Positions 43,301-53,463 of a stretch of DNA of 64,000 bases are shown piece after piece. How positions within the stretch are numbered: position 1 is the first letter of the stretch; every line of letters starts with the position of its first letter. A model generated the notes under the pieces. That model saw nothing but the letters and a program-made list of their open reading frames with translations. It did not search any database and was not told where the DNA came from. Made by a program: the position numbers and the translations under genes. The stretch covers positions 7,580,675 through 7,644,674 of the forward strand of contig NC_087078.1 in NCBI RefSeq assembly GCF_026151205.1, given 5' to 3'. Source of the DNA: Bolinopsis microptera (taxonomy: Eukaryota > Ctenophora > Tentaculata > Lobata > Bolinopsidae).

Positions 43301-46300
43301 ACGATCACAATCAACGTGTTTTGAAAGAGAAATAGAAAAGATAGTAGATACAATATTTAATTTAGACGATTGTTGATCGAAGAAACGCGTGTTTCTAAGA
43401 GTTTACTAGTTTCTTTGTACATTGTTTGTTGCAAAAACTATCTGAATCGTTCCAGATAAACAAGCATCATCGAAACACATCCCACTGGATTAATAGTTTT
43501 TAAACGGTTTTTCGTCTCACCAATGAGATTCTTGCAGATTGTTTTATCTTTTACATATTATTATAAATTTAATTTTTACCATGTCCATTGTCCACCTGTT
43601 TTTCCACTATGAGGGGAGCCTGCAGAAGGACGTTGTGTTGAATACTTTCTGAAATATGATTTGAAATGTAAACCACGAAATCGACCATTATTAACTTCAG
43701 GCCCCGCGCCACCAGCTCAGACGTTTCCCTCAGAAATCTTAACTGAGATCCCAGGGATTTAAGATGGTGAATCTGAAGATGGAAGCATGATGACTGAGTC
43801 GGATGAGGAAGACAGTATCATTTTACAGTTAAAAACCCTGATTCCTCGTTTGGAAGAAAATGACCGCGGTAAATCGGGGTTTTACCGTATTCAATGAGGA
43901 ATCGAATGCTCGTTATAATGTGATGGGTAGAAATGTGCAAATTGTTCCTCGATGTTTATTAACTGCAATTTCATCGACGATTTGATCAAGTAGAATAGGT
44001 CAATTTTGACCGGGAGTAAGCCGGGATTCCGGTCATTCCTTAAATCAGAGTTTCATCTTTAACTCTTTAAGGAAACGTTTTTTTTTAAGTGTGGTGAAAA
44101 TGACACTTTTGACAGTAAAAGTGAAATGACTAGTAAGTGTTGCACAGAAATGCCTTCAATCTTAACTGCCCCTGTAAGGAAAATCCATTAGTTATGTCAT
44201 AATGTAGTACCAAGGCAGTGCCAGTTTTCAGCATTTTGGACTATAATGTTTAAAACGCCCTATAATGTTAAAAAACTAATTTTGCGACTTTTCTGTTCAA
44301 AATTCAGATTATGTCTCAGAATTATTCAAAGAATTTTTGGATTTTGGTAGGAATACTTAAACTGTGCTCAAAATAAGCAAAAAGTCATTTGTTTGGTAAA
44401 ATTTCTAGTTTGGTTGAAGGGGTTGTACAAGGCCCATACTTTTGATCAGCTTGTGAATGAACTGTAACAAATTTCAAGAAACGTTGGTCTGTAATAATGT
44501 AACCTAGGAAAAATCTATTGTGTGCCTGTATTCAGTAAAAATTCTCTTACAAAATTACAATTGAGTTTTTTTACATTGCAGTAGCTAGACAGCAAAAAAT
44601 TAGAACGTTTTTCATTCATACTATCGAGATTAAGTCTGCTCAACAGCATTCTGTTCGAAAATCAAATTAAAAGTGTGTCAGTTTTCAGTAAAAAGTCATT
44701 TTTAGGTCAAATTCATCACGATTAAAAATTCAAAAGAAATGACTCTTTGCTGAATATTGGCACTATACAATTGATGTCTGACAGCATAAGCAGGTTCATC
44801 AAGATGATTCTTTACAAAATCTAACGATATTGTGTGTTCTAATTCAGCAAAAAGTCATTTTATAAATAATATTTTTAGCTTAAAATCTTCATAGAAATGA
44901 CTTTTTGCTGATTATTGGCACGATAAAGTAGATTTCTGACAACAATATCATGTTCATCATGGAAATTTGGTACATTCTATTGATGTTTGAAGTTCATTGT
45001 GCCAGTTTTAAGTCGGTTATAGCAGGTTATCACAACACTGCTTACAAAGCACAAATTTTATGTGATTTACCATTGGTAATGGTATATGCCTAGAAAAAGA
45101 AGTCATTTTAAGCTGAATAATGGCATACAGTGCAACAAAATTGTGCCACATTAAACAAAAAAAGCATACCGCTCCCTCAAACAATATTCTGAACTAAAAA
45201 GAGTGCCATTTAGCAGTAAGAATGACTATTTCTGTCAAATAAGTCACTTTTTACTGATTTTCAGGACACATATGCTGTTTAAATTTTCAGGATATAACTA
45301 AACTTAGATTCGTATCTGCAACATAAGCAATTCGGTGGTTTGAGATGATTGATGATGCTGATATTGACTTACAATAGTTGGTAATTCCCACGTTGGCTGC
45401 AGCAGTCACTACAGCTGATTAGTGGCACTCAAATATTATTATATGTTTTTGATCCCTTTATGAACACATTACTTTTCGAAATAGATGCTTAAACTAACAC
45501 TAGTACTTTAAATACTTATTTCATCAATTAAAAAAAATTAAATTTCAAGCTGATACATGTGTGACTTTTTGCTGATGGCTGGCACATAGACATGTAGGAA
45601 TTAGTTTAAAGGCACAACCAAACATTATCTTATCCAGAAAAAAACACAGTTACGCCTTGATCTTTTTAATATTTTGACAAGAACCATCAATAGAGCAGTC
45701 GTATTCAGATAAACAAATGACTTTTTGCTGAATTCTGTGACTTACTGGAATTGCTAATAATGACTAAAATGCTGAAAACAGTTACTCACTCCAATCTACT
45801 AATGTAATGTGAACAATATTTGAGCAAAATATGGCGAAGTCAATGGAATTAGTCAATTGGAGGTTAAAATGGTTTGCTGATTTTTGGCACTCAGTTTAAT
45901 TGCTCATAAGTCATATTCTGCTTGAGCCTGGCACTTCGTTTTTTCAAATCACAACTGCTGAATATTTTCACTTCATCCTATGTACAAATTTATGGTTGCA
46001 CTCTAAAAAGCATTGCGACTTTTTCCTCATTTTGTGCACTCTACTTTGAAAAAAGTGAAATCAGCAACACACCGCACTTTAAAAAAAACGTGTCCTTAAA
46101 CAAAATATTAAAAATTTCGCCCTTCCAAAATAGTATTTATGACGCTCGACGCCATTTTCTCTAGTCAGCGGCGCGGGTGTGACTAAATTGTTCCAAAGAT
46201 TGAATAGGTTTTAACTTTTAACACCTGGCCTCTATCCCTTTGTGATAGATCGGTCAACTGTCTCCGGGTAACTCTCGTAAGTACTGAACTGTGAATTGAG

Positions 46301-49300
46301 GGAGCTGGGTGCCGTGCCTAATCAAATACACACAATAAAGTAAAGGAGATTGTAACATATTCTAAGCTTAAAAGCTTAAAGAACAAGAACCAGTGAACGC
46401 TTCGACACGACCTTTGTCATTCTACTTAACCGGTCCAGACTTTATTATTCACACGGCAAAGAATTTATTTCACACCTTGCCGGGAACGATCTCTGTTCAA
46501 GACGGCGACCCCATTTGTTGTACGACGACTATAAAAAGGTCTGATCAAACGCAAACCTCATTCGACAAATTCACCACTTCAAAGACGGACAAAGAAAGAA
46601 AAAGGATGATTTGGACGTTAATGTTCCTATTCATAGCAGTGGCGGCTGAAGACAACAAAGTAAACCCGGACATCGTCTACAAGTACAGTGACGACTTTGA
46701 GCTGATCTGGAAAGACCAAGGTTCTGGGGCCACCCGTAATGGAGCACTGTGGCGTGCTCTGAACTACCAGCAAACTTTCTGTTCTCTAGGAGACATCGCC
46801 ACTGGAGACTGGGACCTACCCACAGATAAAGCAGTGTTCGTCTCGGAAAGGAAGGCAGGGGCTCTGGTAAACCCAACCAGCTTCACCATCATATGGAAAG
46901 ACCAAGGCAGTGGTTCAGATGCTGACGTTACCATCTACAAGATGAACGCTCCTGATGGCTACACCTGTCTTGGAGGAGTTGCCTTGAACAGTTACCACGT
47001 AAAGCCTGATCCGAAGAAGTACTGTTGTGTAAAGAACGAGTATCTAGTGGAAGCAGATGCGATGTTCATTTGGAATGACAGCGGCTCTGACTCTTCCATG
47101 GACGTCAGTTTGTGGAGAGGAATCAGAACTGGAGGAGAGGCATTTGGACTTCACACAGGAACCTTCATTCCTGCACGTGGATACTACAGGCCAGATGCTT
47201 CTTCAATTTATCTCCTGAAAGCGGATGAAAGCAAAGTCAGAGACCTATGGACCTTACCTACTGACGAAAGCAAGTCTCTGAACTTACACGAAGTGGAGGA
47301 GATGAAGTTGATCTGGAACGACATGGGAACGCATGCGAGATTTGACGTTTCAATCTGGAGGGCTGAGTCTAAAAAAGGATACTTTCCTCCAGCAGACATC
47401 GCTGTTGGATCCTACACCAAGCCTGGAATAGGGTTCCTGCTGAGACCTACAGATAAAAACGGAGACGAAGTTCGACCACCCATTTCCTACAATAAGATCT
47501 GGAATGATGCTGGGTCAGGTGCTACCAGAAATGTGCAAATTTGGAGTGTCAACTGTCCTGGAGGGTATGTCCCTCTGGGAAATGTAGCAACTAGCGGTGC
47601 GGAACCTGAATTAGGATCGGTGTACTGCGTGAAGATCACTTTCACAACCTACGGATCGGTCAACAACTGGGAAAAGGTTTGGTCAAACCAAGGCCCGGGC
47701 GGGTGGGGTAATGGTGTCACGATCTATGAGGCTAAATCCGACGACCAGCAGTCAGTTAGAGGGTTCGGGGTTGCGCATGGTTACGAAAACAAGCCCAGAC
47801 CTCCGTACTTTCTGAACACAGAGTTCGTGAATTACTTAGCTGAGAAACCTATTGAAAGAATCGAAATGTACAACGTAGATTACGATATTAATGGAGAACA
47901 ACAGCAGACATCTCCGGTTTCAATCGCCACTACAGTTTTGACGAACCCCAATGACAATGTACAGGAAGCGAGCAGAACCATAATGGTTTCCTATACCAAT
48001 TCTGACACCTTCACATTTACACAGGCCATCCAAGTGGGAATTGAAGTGGAAATGACAGCCGGAATACCACTTATAAATCATAAGACAACGATTGGTGTTC
48101 AATATACTTCCACCTGGATTTCTGGTAGTACGAACACCACCATAAAGAGAGACCAAGCTACCGCAACGGTAATGGTACCACCACATTCAAGGCAAACGGC
48201 TTATATCATCGGTAAAGAGTACAAAGCTGACATTCCCTACACGGCCACCATCAAGAAGATTTACTTCGACGGTACTTATGGAATCGCTAAGGTAACTGGA
48301 GTTTACAAGGGCGTGGCTATAAATACTATTGAAGTTACGTATGGTACGACTGAACCCCTTCCAGAGGACGAGCCAGAAGAATGATTACCTTCCAGAAGAA
48401 TAATTGTTTTTGTTTGAATTAGAGAAATATACCCTTTGTTTTACTGCTAAAAGCTCGCCGTTTTATCTTATTCCGAAAAATTATTAAGATCATTAACATG
48501 ATTAAGTAGCACTACTATTTACCATAGGTAGTATACTGTGGTAAATGTATAAATTATATAATGTAGAGATATGACAAATATACCAATAATCACACTGTCC
48601 ATATCGGTCAGTCGGTAAGAGTGTCAGTTTAAAAACTACAGCATTTTAGGTAGGAACTTGTATGGTCATAGGTTCCCGACCTATAAATAATGTCTCCTCA
48701 CACCAGAGTGAAACTCTTGCACTGATTGCTCCACTCAAGGACTACCAATTTATACTGACAATATCATAGAACTACAACAGAGCTTGGGAAAACAGCTTGG
48801 GAAAAATGGCAGGATGTTATAATTACGTTCCAACTGATAACTGATTTTCACCCCAAAATCGGGATGGAAAAAATTGTATCCGGGAAAAGTTTTCCAAAGT
48901 TTCTGGGGGAGTAAAAGCGATGTGGAAGTTTCGGTTCCGGAATGTGAAGGTTCTAGTTTTGCACTCATGATATACCGCGCCCCGGTCTTGTTATATATAA
49001 TGCTGGTTAACTGCCATAATTTCCTCGTCCGCAAAAAAGTTAAGAATTCTTGTTACAGCGTCGGACGCGTAGGATTTCTGTCAGGAACCCATGCTAACTG
49101 TAACTTTGTTAGGTACCTACCATTGGGCTAAAGCAAATGCAGTGTATGATGGTGATTGGAAGGAAGACAAGAGACACGGATACGGAACGTACAGTATTAT
49201 AATCGAGGAACTACCCTTCAAACAGTACGGTGGAGGGTGGAAGAATGATAAGCGTCATGGGTTAGTTACATTAATTATTCTTCATTATTATATTATATAT

Positions 49301-51279
49301 ATTTTATACATTTTGTAATATATATATACATTTTATAATACTATATAATATGGTATACATTGTATACATTGAATAGATATTAGGTCACTAGTACTACGTA
49401 ACAAAGATGTATTTTCATGAGCGTTGTGACATTACATTACATTACAGGTATGGTACATTTTATTACGCTGAAACAGAGTACTACGAGGGAGAGTGGTATG
49501 AGAATAAGAGGAATGGTTGGGGTAGAATGTACTATAAGGATGGATCGGTTTACGAGGGCAGGTTTGTTTGTTTGTTTGTTTGTTTGTTTGTTTGTTTGTT
49601 TGTTTGTTTGTTTGTTTGTTTGTTTGTTTGTTTGTTTGTTTGTTTGTTTGTTTGTTTGTTGTTTGTTTGTTTGTTTGTTTGTTGTTTGTTGTTTGTTTGT
49701 TTGTTTGTTTGTTTGTTTGTTTGTTTGTTTGTTTGTTTGTTTGTTTGTTTGTTTGTTTGTTTGTTTGTTTGTTTGTTTGTTTGTTTGTTTGTTTGTTTGT
49801 TTGTTTGTTTGTTTGTTTGTTTGTTTAGTCAGTGTATTAGGGCAGGATTGTGGCTGTTTCCCTTTCTTCAACCTTTCATTTCATTTGATAAATAGCTATA
49901 TGTAAAAACAATGTGTACTTGAAAACAATGGTTTGTACATTGTAGCAGATTGTAGCTGCTTTGGGTACTCGTGCTTGAGTTTTGGGACTTACGATCAGTA
50001 CATTACAATATTGTAATACATACAGTTTATACATACAATATACGGTACATTACAATATTACATGATACAGTGTTTTACACATTAATACATACTACTGATG
50101 AGTGTATTCGAGCATGTATTGTTCCTGCAGGGGACCTATTTCTACAAAATGTGATGCCTGATGATAATAGCTAATACAAGAACAATCAACGATTGTAAAT
50201 AAACTTCTAAAATCATACGCTTTGCATAAGTCGTAATCAGCAAACCACAAAATTGGTAAGTAGTGTTTAACAGTCTCTCTGGTAGGTGGGACAATGATAT
50301 GAGGGACGGAGAGGGGACTCTCAGATTACCAAATAACAACAGATTCGAGGGACTGTGGTCACGTGACAAGAAGAACGGTGCCGGGTGCCATTACTACCTT
50401 GACAGAGGACAAGTTAGTTATTTAACTATTTTTAAATAGACTAGCTAGTTTAATATTAAAGTTATACCTGCGTCCAAAGTTCTTATAATTGTACATATTT
50501 AGACCTCTGGCAGGCGTTGGACTGTTTTTGCGAGAATGTAAATTGTACAATGTACATAGAAACAAGATGTTCATGTTGTTTGCATCAGCTTCTTAGTGGC
50601 ATGGAGGACTAGTTTTATTTGAACACGTGGCAACGCAACGAATCAATAGCTTATTATTATCATGCGGGTCAAATCAATGAAATGAAATGCAAAAAATGAG
50701 AGCACTCCACAATCATGCATGCAAAACTTAAAAAGTCCGATTCTTCATTCGAAAGACCATTTGCCGCATGAAAGTTTTTCGTCAGCTTGATCAATTACAA
50801 AATATTAGAGATAAAATTGTTAGAGATTGTCACGTACTCTTTTGTGTAAGATAATTTCATATGATAATCTCCGTATTATTGTATTGCTGTCATCTGTAAT
50901 CCTGTTCCTAGTTACAGTTTATTTTATTGATTTAATGATGTGCGTGGCATTTCTACAATGGTCTTCTTTGTGATCAAACACACAAGATTGATTTGTCCGT
51001 TTTTTATTGTCTTTTTGCTTCGTTACCTGCCGTTTGTATACTACAGAAATATACGTTACTCCCGTGCCATGTTACGACAGTTACACCATTAGATTACCGC
51101 TCGTTCCCCAGGCATACGAGGGAGTATGGGTTGAAAACATCCCAAAATGCGGTGAAATGAGGGATGTACAGCGGGACTCAGCACCACGACCTACCGAGTA
51201 CCCCATACCCAGCCTGGAACTTGCTGCACCCACAAGTGTGGTCAGAGAAGCCAGGGACAGTTTCATGCCTGAAGATTGA
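34315..51279 (+). CDS. MORN3: MORN repeat-containing protein 3, five coding exons, very long first intron
   Basis: MORN3 is a small sperm/cilium protein built of MORN repeats. Coding exons: 34315-34465, 49113-49260, 49448-49561, 50286-50412 and 51112-51279. All borders are GT-AG and phases agree, giving 235 residues (human about 240). Exon 1 encodes MPITKAARGREPNWKEWDSK and YVGHWENNLKQGKG, matching the MORN3 N-terminus. The next exons give VYDGDWKEDKRHGYGTY, YYEGEWYENKRNGWGRMYY and RFEGLWSRDKKNGAG. The last gives YEGVWVENIPKCGEMRDV, then the family's P-x-P-T-x-Y-P-I-P tail. Intron 1 is about 14.6 kb and contains four complete or broken gene units. Intron 3 holds a (TTTG)n microsatellite starting at the splice donor. 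A weak X-box-like GTAACCATGCAAC lies at 34533-34545. ROPN1L follows 478 bp downstream on the same strand. Confidence 0.9.
35182..36723 (-). CDS. serine carboxypeptidase, SCPEP1-like, copy 1
   Basis: Secreted or lysosomal S10 serine carboxypeptidase of the retinoid-inducible (SCPEP1) type. Two exons, 36489-36723 and 35182-36377, join in phase to 476 residues. The start gives a signal peptide (MIRRGLLGLVLLGLVYSDC). Exon 1 carries WGYVDVRPKAHMFWW and the oxyanion motif WLQGGPGGSGTGYGNF. Exon 2 starts GPLDNNLQPRNYTWL and has the Ser nucleophile in FSESYGGK, the Asp in YNRMLDLI and the His in SGHMVP. The residue two after Asn in the Asp motif is Arg where copy 2 has Gly (human SCPEP1 also has Gly). 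It lies antisense inside MORN3 intron 1. Copy 2 lies about 1.4 kb upstream on the same strand, sharing long near-identical blocks. Confidence 0.93.
36724..38142. other. spacer between the two carboxypeptidase genes
   Basis: No gene seen. A direct repeat of about 45 bp (cggcata...gagt...gttatctgaattttataatcgc) occurs near 37569 and 37916. A T/G-rich low-complexity stretch lies at 37090-37240. Confidence 0.5.
38143..39704 (-). CDS. serine carboxypeptidase, SCPEP1-like, copy 2
   Basis: Tandem paralogue of copy 1. Exons 39467-39704 and 38143-39332 join in phase to 475 residues. The chosen start (MTAFRGLVLIALSSLVYSDC) matches the signal peptide of copy 1; an in-frame ATG 75 bases upstream is less likely. 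Oxyanion motif WLQGGPGGSGTG, nucleophile FSESYGGK, Asp in YNGMLDLI and His in SGHMVP are all present. The 5' part of exon 2 (39070-39300) is almost base-identical to copy 1, whereas the middle (about residues 180-350) differs strongly, a patchwork typical of gene conversion or selection. It is head-to-head with the VPS62/aerolysin-like gene at 40641, sharing a 936-bp upstream region. Confidence 0.93.
40200..40640 (+). promoter_or_regulatory. duplicated promoter/5' UTR of the VPS62-like gene, copy 1
   Basis: This region is nearly identical to about 46163-46605 in front of the second copy (for example gattgaataggttttaac, then gatagatcggtcaactgtctc). High conservation of non-coding sequence marks the unit of tandem duplication and probably includes the promoter and 5' UTR. 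A conserved upstream ATG at 40427 opens an 85-codon frame that overlaps the main start. Confidence 0.6.
40641..42434 (+). CDS. secreted protein with VPS62-type repeats and aerolysin-like C-terminus, copy 1
   Basis: 597 residues in one exon. The start gives a clear signal peptide (MIWTLMFLFIAVAA). Residues about 30-375 contain six repeats of the VPS62 pattern W-x-D-x-GSGA-x(3-4)-D-x-SIWR, near residues 35, 98, 155, 238, 298 and 362, each followed by a P-x-GY ... LG-x-VA segment. Residues about 390-590 are rich in Ser/Thr with alternating beta-strand patterns (RTVEFTYANTQSYTFSQAV and TLSAKFTSNWISG), and end with KADIPYTATMKKIYFDGTY. That tail resembles the membrane-inserting domain of aerolysin-type pore-formers. 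A secreted carbohydrate- or lipid-binding pore-forming defence protein is an inference. The gene sits in MORN3 intron 1, same strand, divergent from carboxypeptidase copy 2. The frame is intact. Confidence 0.8.
   Translation: MIWTLMFLFIAVAAEDNKVNPDIVYKYSDDFELIWHDGGSGAKYSGSIWRALNYQQNFCSIGDVATDGRGQPTDLAVFVSERKTGALVNPTSFTAVWTDQGSGSDADVYIYKMNAPAGYTCLGGVALNSYHVKPDPKKYCCVKKEYVVQADTMYTWSDRGSGASLDGSLWTVIRASGEAFGLDAGTFIPVLGYSRPDASTVYLLKADESKVRDVWQLPTGEDKLLNLHEVKELEMKQIWNDQGSGASQDVSIWRAEPKKGYYPPGDIVVRSYAKPTIGFLLRPTDKNGDIVLPPISYKLVWHDGGSGASLNCGIWSVICPGGYVALGNVATNGPKPELGSVYCVNSTFTTYGTDKNWKPVWVDNGADADHDVKIYETDATTSKDLQSVRGFGAVSNYHSKPRPPYLLKSESVQYWAEKPIAKIEMYNVEYNLDVEKQQSSPITLYPTILENESDMDQTGKRTVEFTYANTQSYTFSQAVQLGIEMEISAGSPIIGVESKTTLSAKFTSNWISGVTNTTMVTDRMDAWIKTKPKSKIEVYVTASKTKADIPYTATMKKIYFDGTYATARVTGVYKGVATTQFTITYGENEYFPEDTRS
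43036..43205 (-). pseudogene. relic of a third serine carboxypeptidase gene
   Basis: Similar to the middle of copy 2 (38730-38880): shared blocks include gttttaag, gggatggg, taggctgg, attatattgtataa, attttcaatagtcgtc and aagaaggaagaaggaggcatt. Small insertions and deletions destroy the frame, and the rest of the gene is missing. It sits upstream of the second VPS62-like gene in the same orientation as the functional pair, so it marks a duplicated carboxypeptidase/VPS62 unit. Confidence 0.75.
44080..45900. repeat. dispersed degenerate motif around tgactttttgctga / tcagcaaaaagtca
   Basis: Versions of aaatgactttttgctgaatattggcac occur about ten times in both orientations, for example near 44385, 44690, 44737, 44850, 44897, 45105, 45240, 45560, 45717 and 45868. 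Spacing is irregular (40-320 bp). The sequence between them is not obviously repeated. Possibly a decayed satellite or clustered protein-binding sites. No gene is present in this stretch. Confidence 0.55.
46163..46605 (+). promoter_or_regulatory. duplicated promoter/5' UTR of the VPS62-like gene, copy 2
   Basis: Nearly identical to 40200-40640. Here the conserved upstream ATG (46393) is in frame with the main ORF, so a 71-residue N-terminal extension is formally open. It would hide the signal peptide, and it is not in frame in copy 1. Confidence 0.6.
46606..48384 (+). CDS. secreted protein with VPS62-type repeats and aerolysin-like C-terminus, copy 2
   Basis: 592 residues from the ATG at 46606, chosen because it gives the same signal peptide as copy 1 (MIWTLMFLFIAVAA). 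VPS62-type repeats are visible as WKDQGSGATRNGALWR, WKDQGSGSDADVTIYK, WNDSGSDSSMDVSLWR, WNDMGTHARFDVSIWR and WNDAGSGATRNVQIW. A sixth, more diverged one reads VWSNQGPGGWGNGVTIYE. The Thr/Ser-rich beta C-terminus follows (SYTNSDTFTFTQAIQVGIEV, TSTWISGSTNTT) with the shared KADIPYTATIKKIYFDGTYG end and an acidic tail. It differs from copy 1 throughout, especially in the repeats, suggesting functional divergence. Same strand as MORN3, inside its intron 1. Confidence 0.8.
   Translation: MIWTLMFLFIAVAAEDNKVNPDIVYKYSDDFELIWKDQGSGATRNGALWRALNYQQTFCSLGDIATGDWDLPTDKAVFVSERKAGALVNPTSFTIIWKDQGSGSDADVTIYKMNAPDGYTCLGGVALNSYHVKPDPKKYCCVKNEYLVEADAMFIWNDSGSDSSMDVSLWRGIRTGGEAFGLHTGTFIPARGYYRPDASSIYLLKADESKVRDLWTLPTDESKSLNLHEVEEMKLIWNDMGTHARFDVSIWRAESKKGYFPPADIAVGSYTKPGIGFLLRPTDKNGDEVRPPISYNKIWNDAGSGATRNVQIWSVNCPGGYVPLGNVATSGAEPELGSVYCVKITFTTYGSVNNWEKVWSNQGPGGWGNGVTIYEAKSDDQQSVRGFGVAHGYENKPRPPYFLNTEFVNYLAEKPIERIEMYNVDYDINGEQQQTSPVSIATTVLTNPNDNVQEASRTIMVSYTNSDTFTFTQAIQVGIEVEMTAGIPLINHKTTIGVQYTSTWISGSTNTTIKRDQATATVMVPPHSRQTAYIIGKEYKADIPYTATIKKIYFDGTYGIAKVTGVYKGVAINTIEVTYGTTEPLPEDEPEE
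49562..49826 (+). repeat. (TTTG)n microsatellite in MORN3 intron 3
   Basis: About 265 bp of almost pure GTTT units with three short interruptions (gttgtttg). It starts directly at the splice donor (GGCAG|gtttgtttg). The Phe-Val-Cys-Leu open frames across it are repeat artefacts. Confidence 0.97.
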
Positions 51280-51748
51280 AGGTGTCAAAGGGAGTTTTAT
51301 TGGGGGATTTTATTATTGTGTACTAGAGAGACGCGATTGCTTGATAAAAAGCTAGAGTTGATTTTGAGCATTGAGCTTATAACATGCTAAGAATGAAACG
51401 TTATGTATTTCCAAAAAATCTGCTAACTAACTTGATCTACAGCCAATGCTGGTCAAGAGAATTTAGGACGGAGCTTTCTTGCTCAAGATTTTACATGTGA
51501 AAGTTGTAAATATATTGTACAGCGAATTTAATGATTTTCCGTTCACCGTTGCAATTTCAGATTCATTTATTCCCATCTTTATTTTGTTTAAATCTCGATT
51601 GTCTATGTATTGCAAGATTTAAGAATTCTTTATTTTGATCCATTCATAATTTGCCCCGAATGCTACCAGAAGGGTAGAATTGTTTTTGCTTCATTTAAAT
51701 ATAAAATATTTAATAATCTAATAAACCGCAATCTCAGTTGCACACTGA

Positions 51749-53463
<1,715 letters not shown>

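Larger units (their letters stand above)
42435..46162. other. spacer between the two VPS62-like genes
   Basis: No intact gene. It contains an inverted repeat (gcactatattacgac ... gtcgtgatatagtgc, 42816-42870), the carboxypeptidase relic and the dispersed tgactttttgctga motif listed separately. A stretch at 42940-42975 (agggtgttccaaaaataaaa) is reminiscent of mariner ends, but no partner was found. Confidence 0.5.

Noticed and set aside
46393-46605. Upstream in-frame start of the second VPS62-like gene as the true N-terminus
   Set aside because: Copy 1 has the same segment out of frame, and the internal Met gives a signal peptide shared by both copies.
49407-49905. Phe-Val-Cys-Leu and Thr-Asn-Lys-Gln repeat proteins
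   Set aside because: Artefacts of the (TTTG)n microsatellite within a MORN3 intron; a 4-bp repeat is open in all frames.
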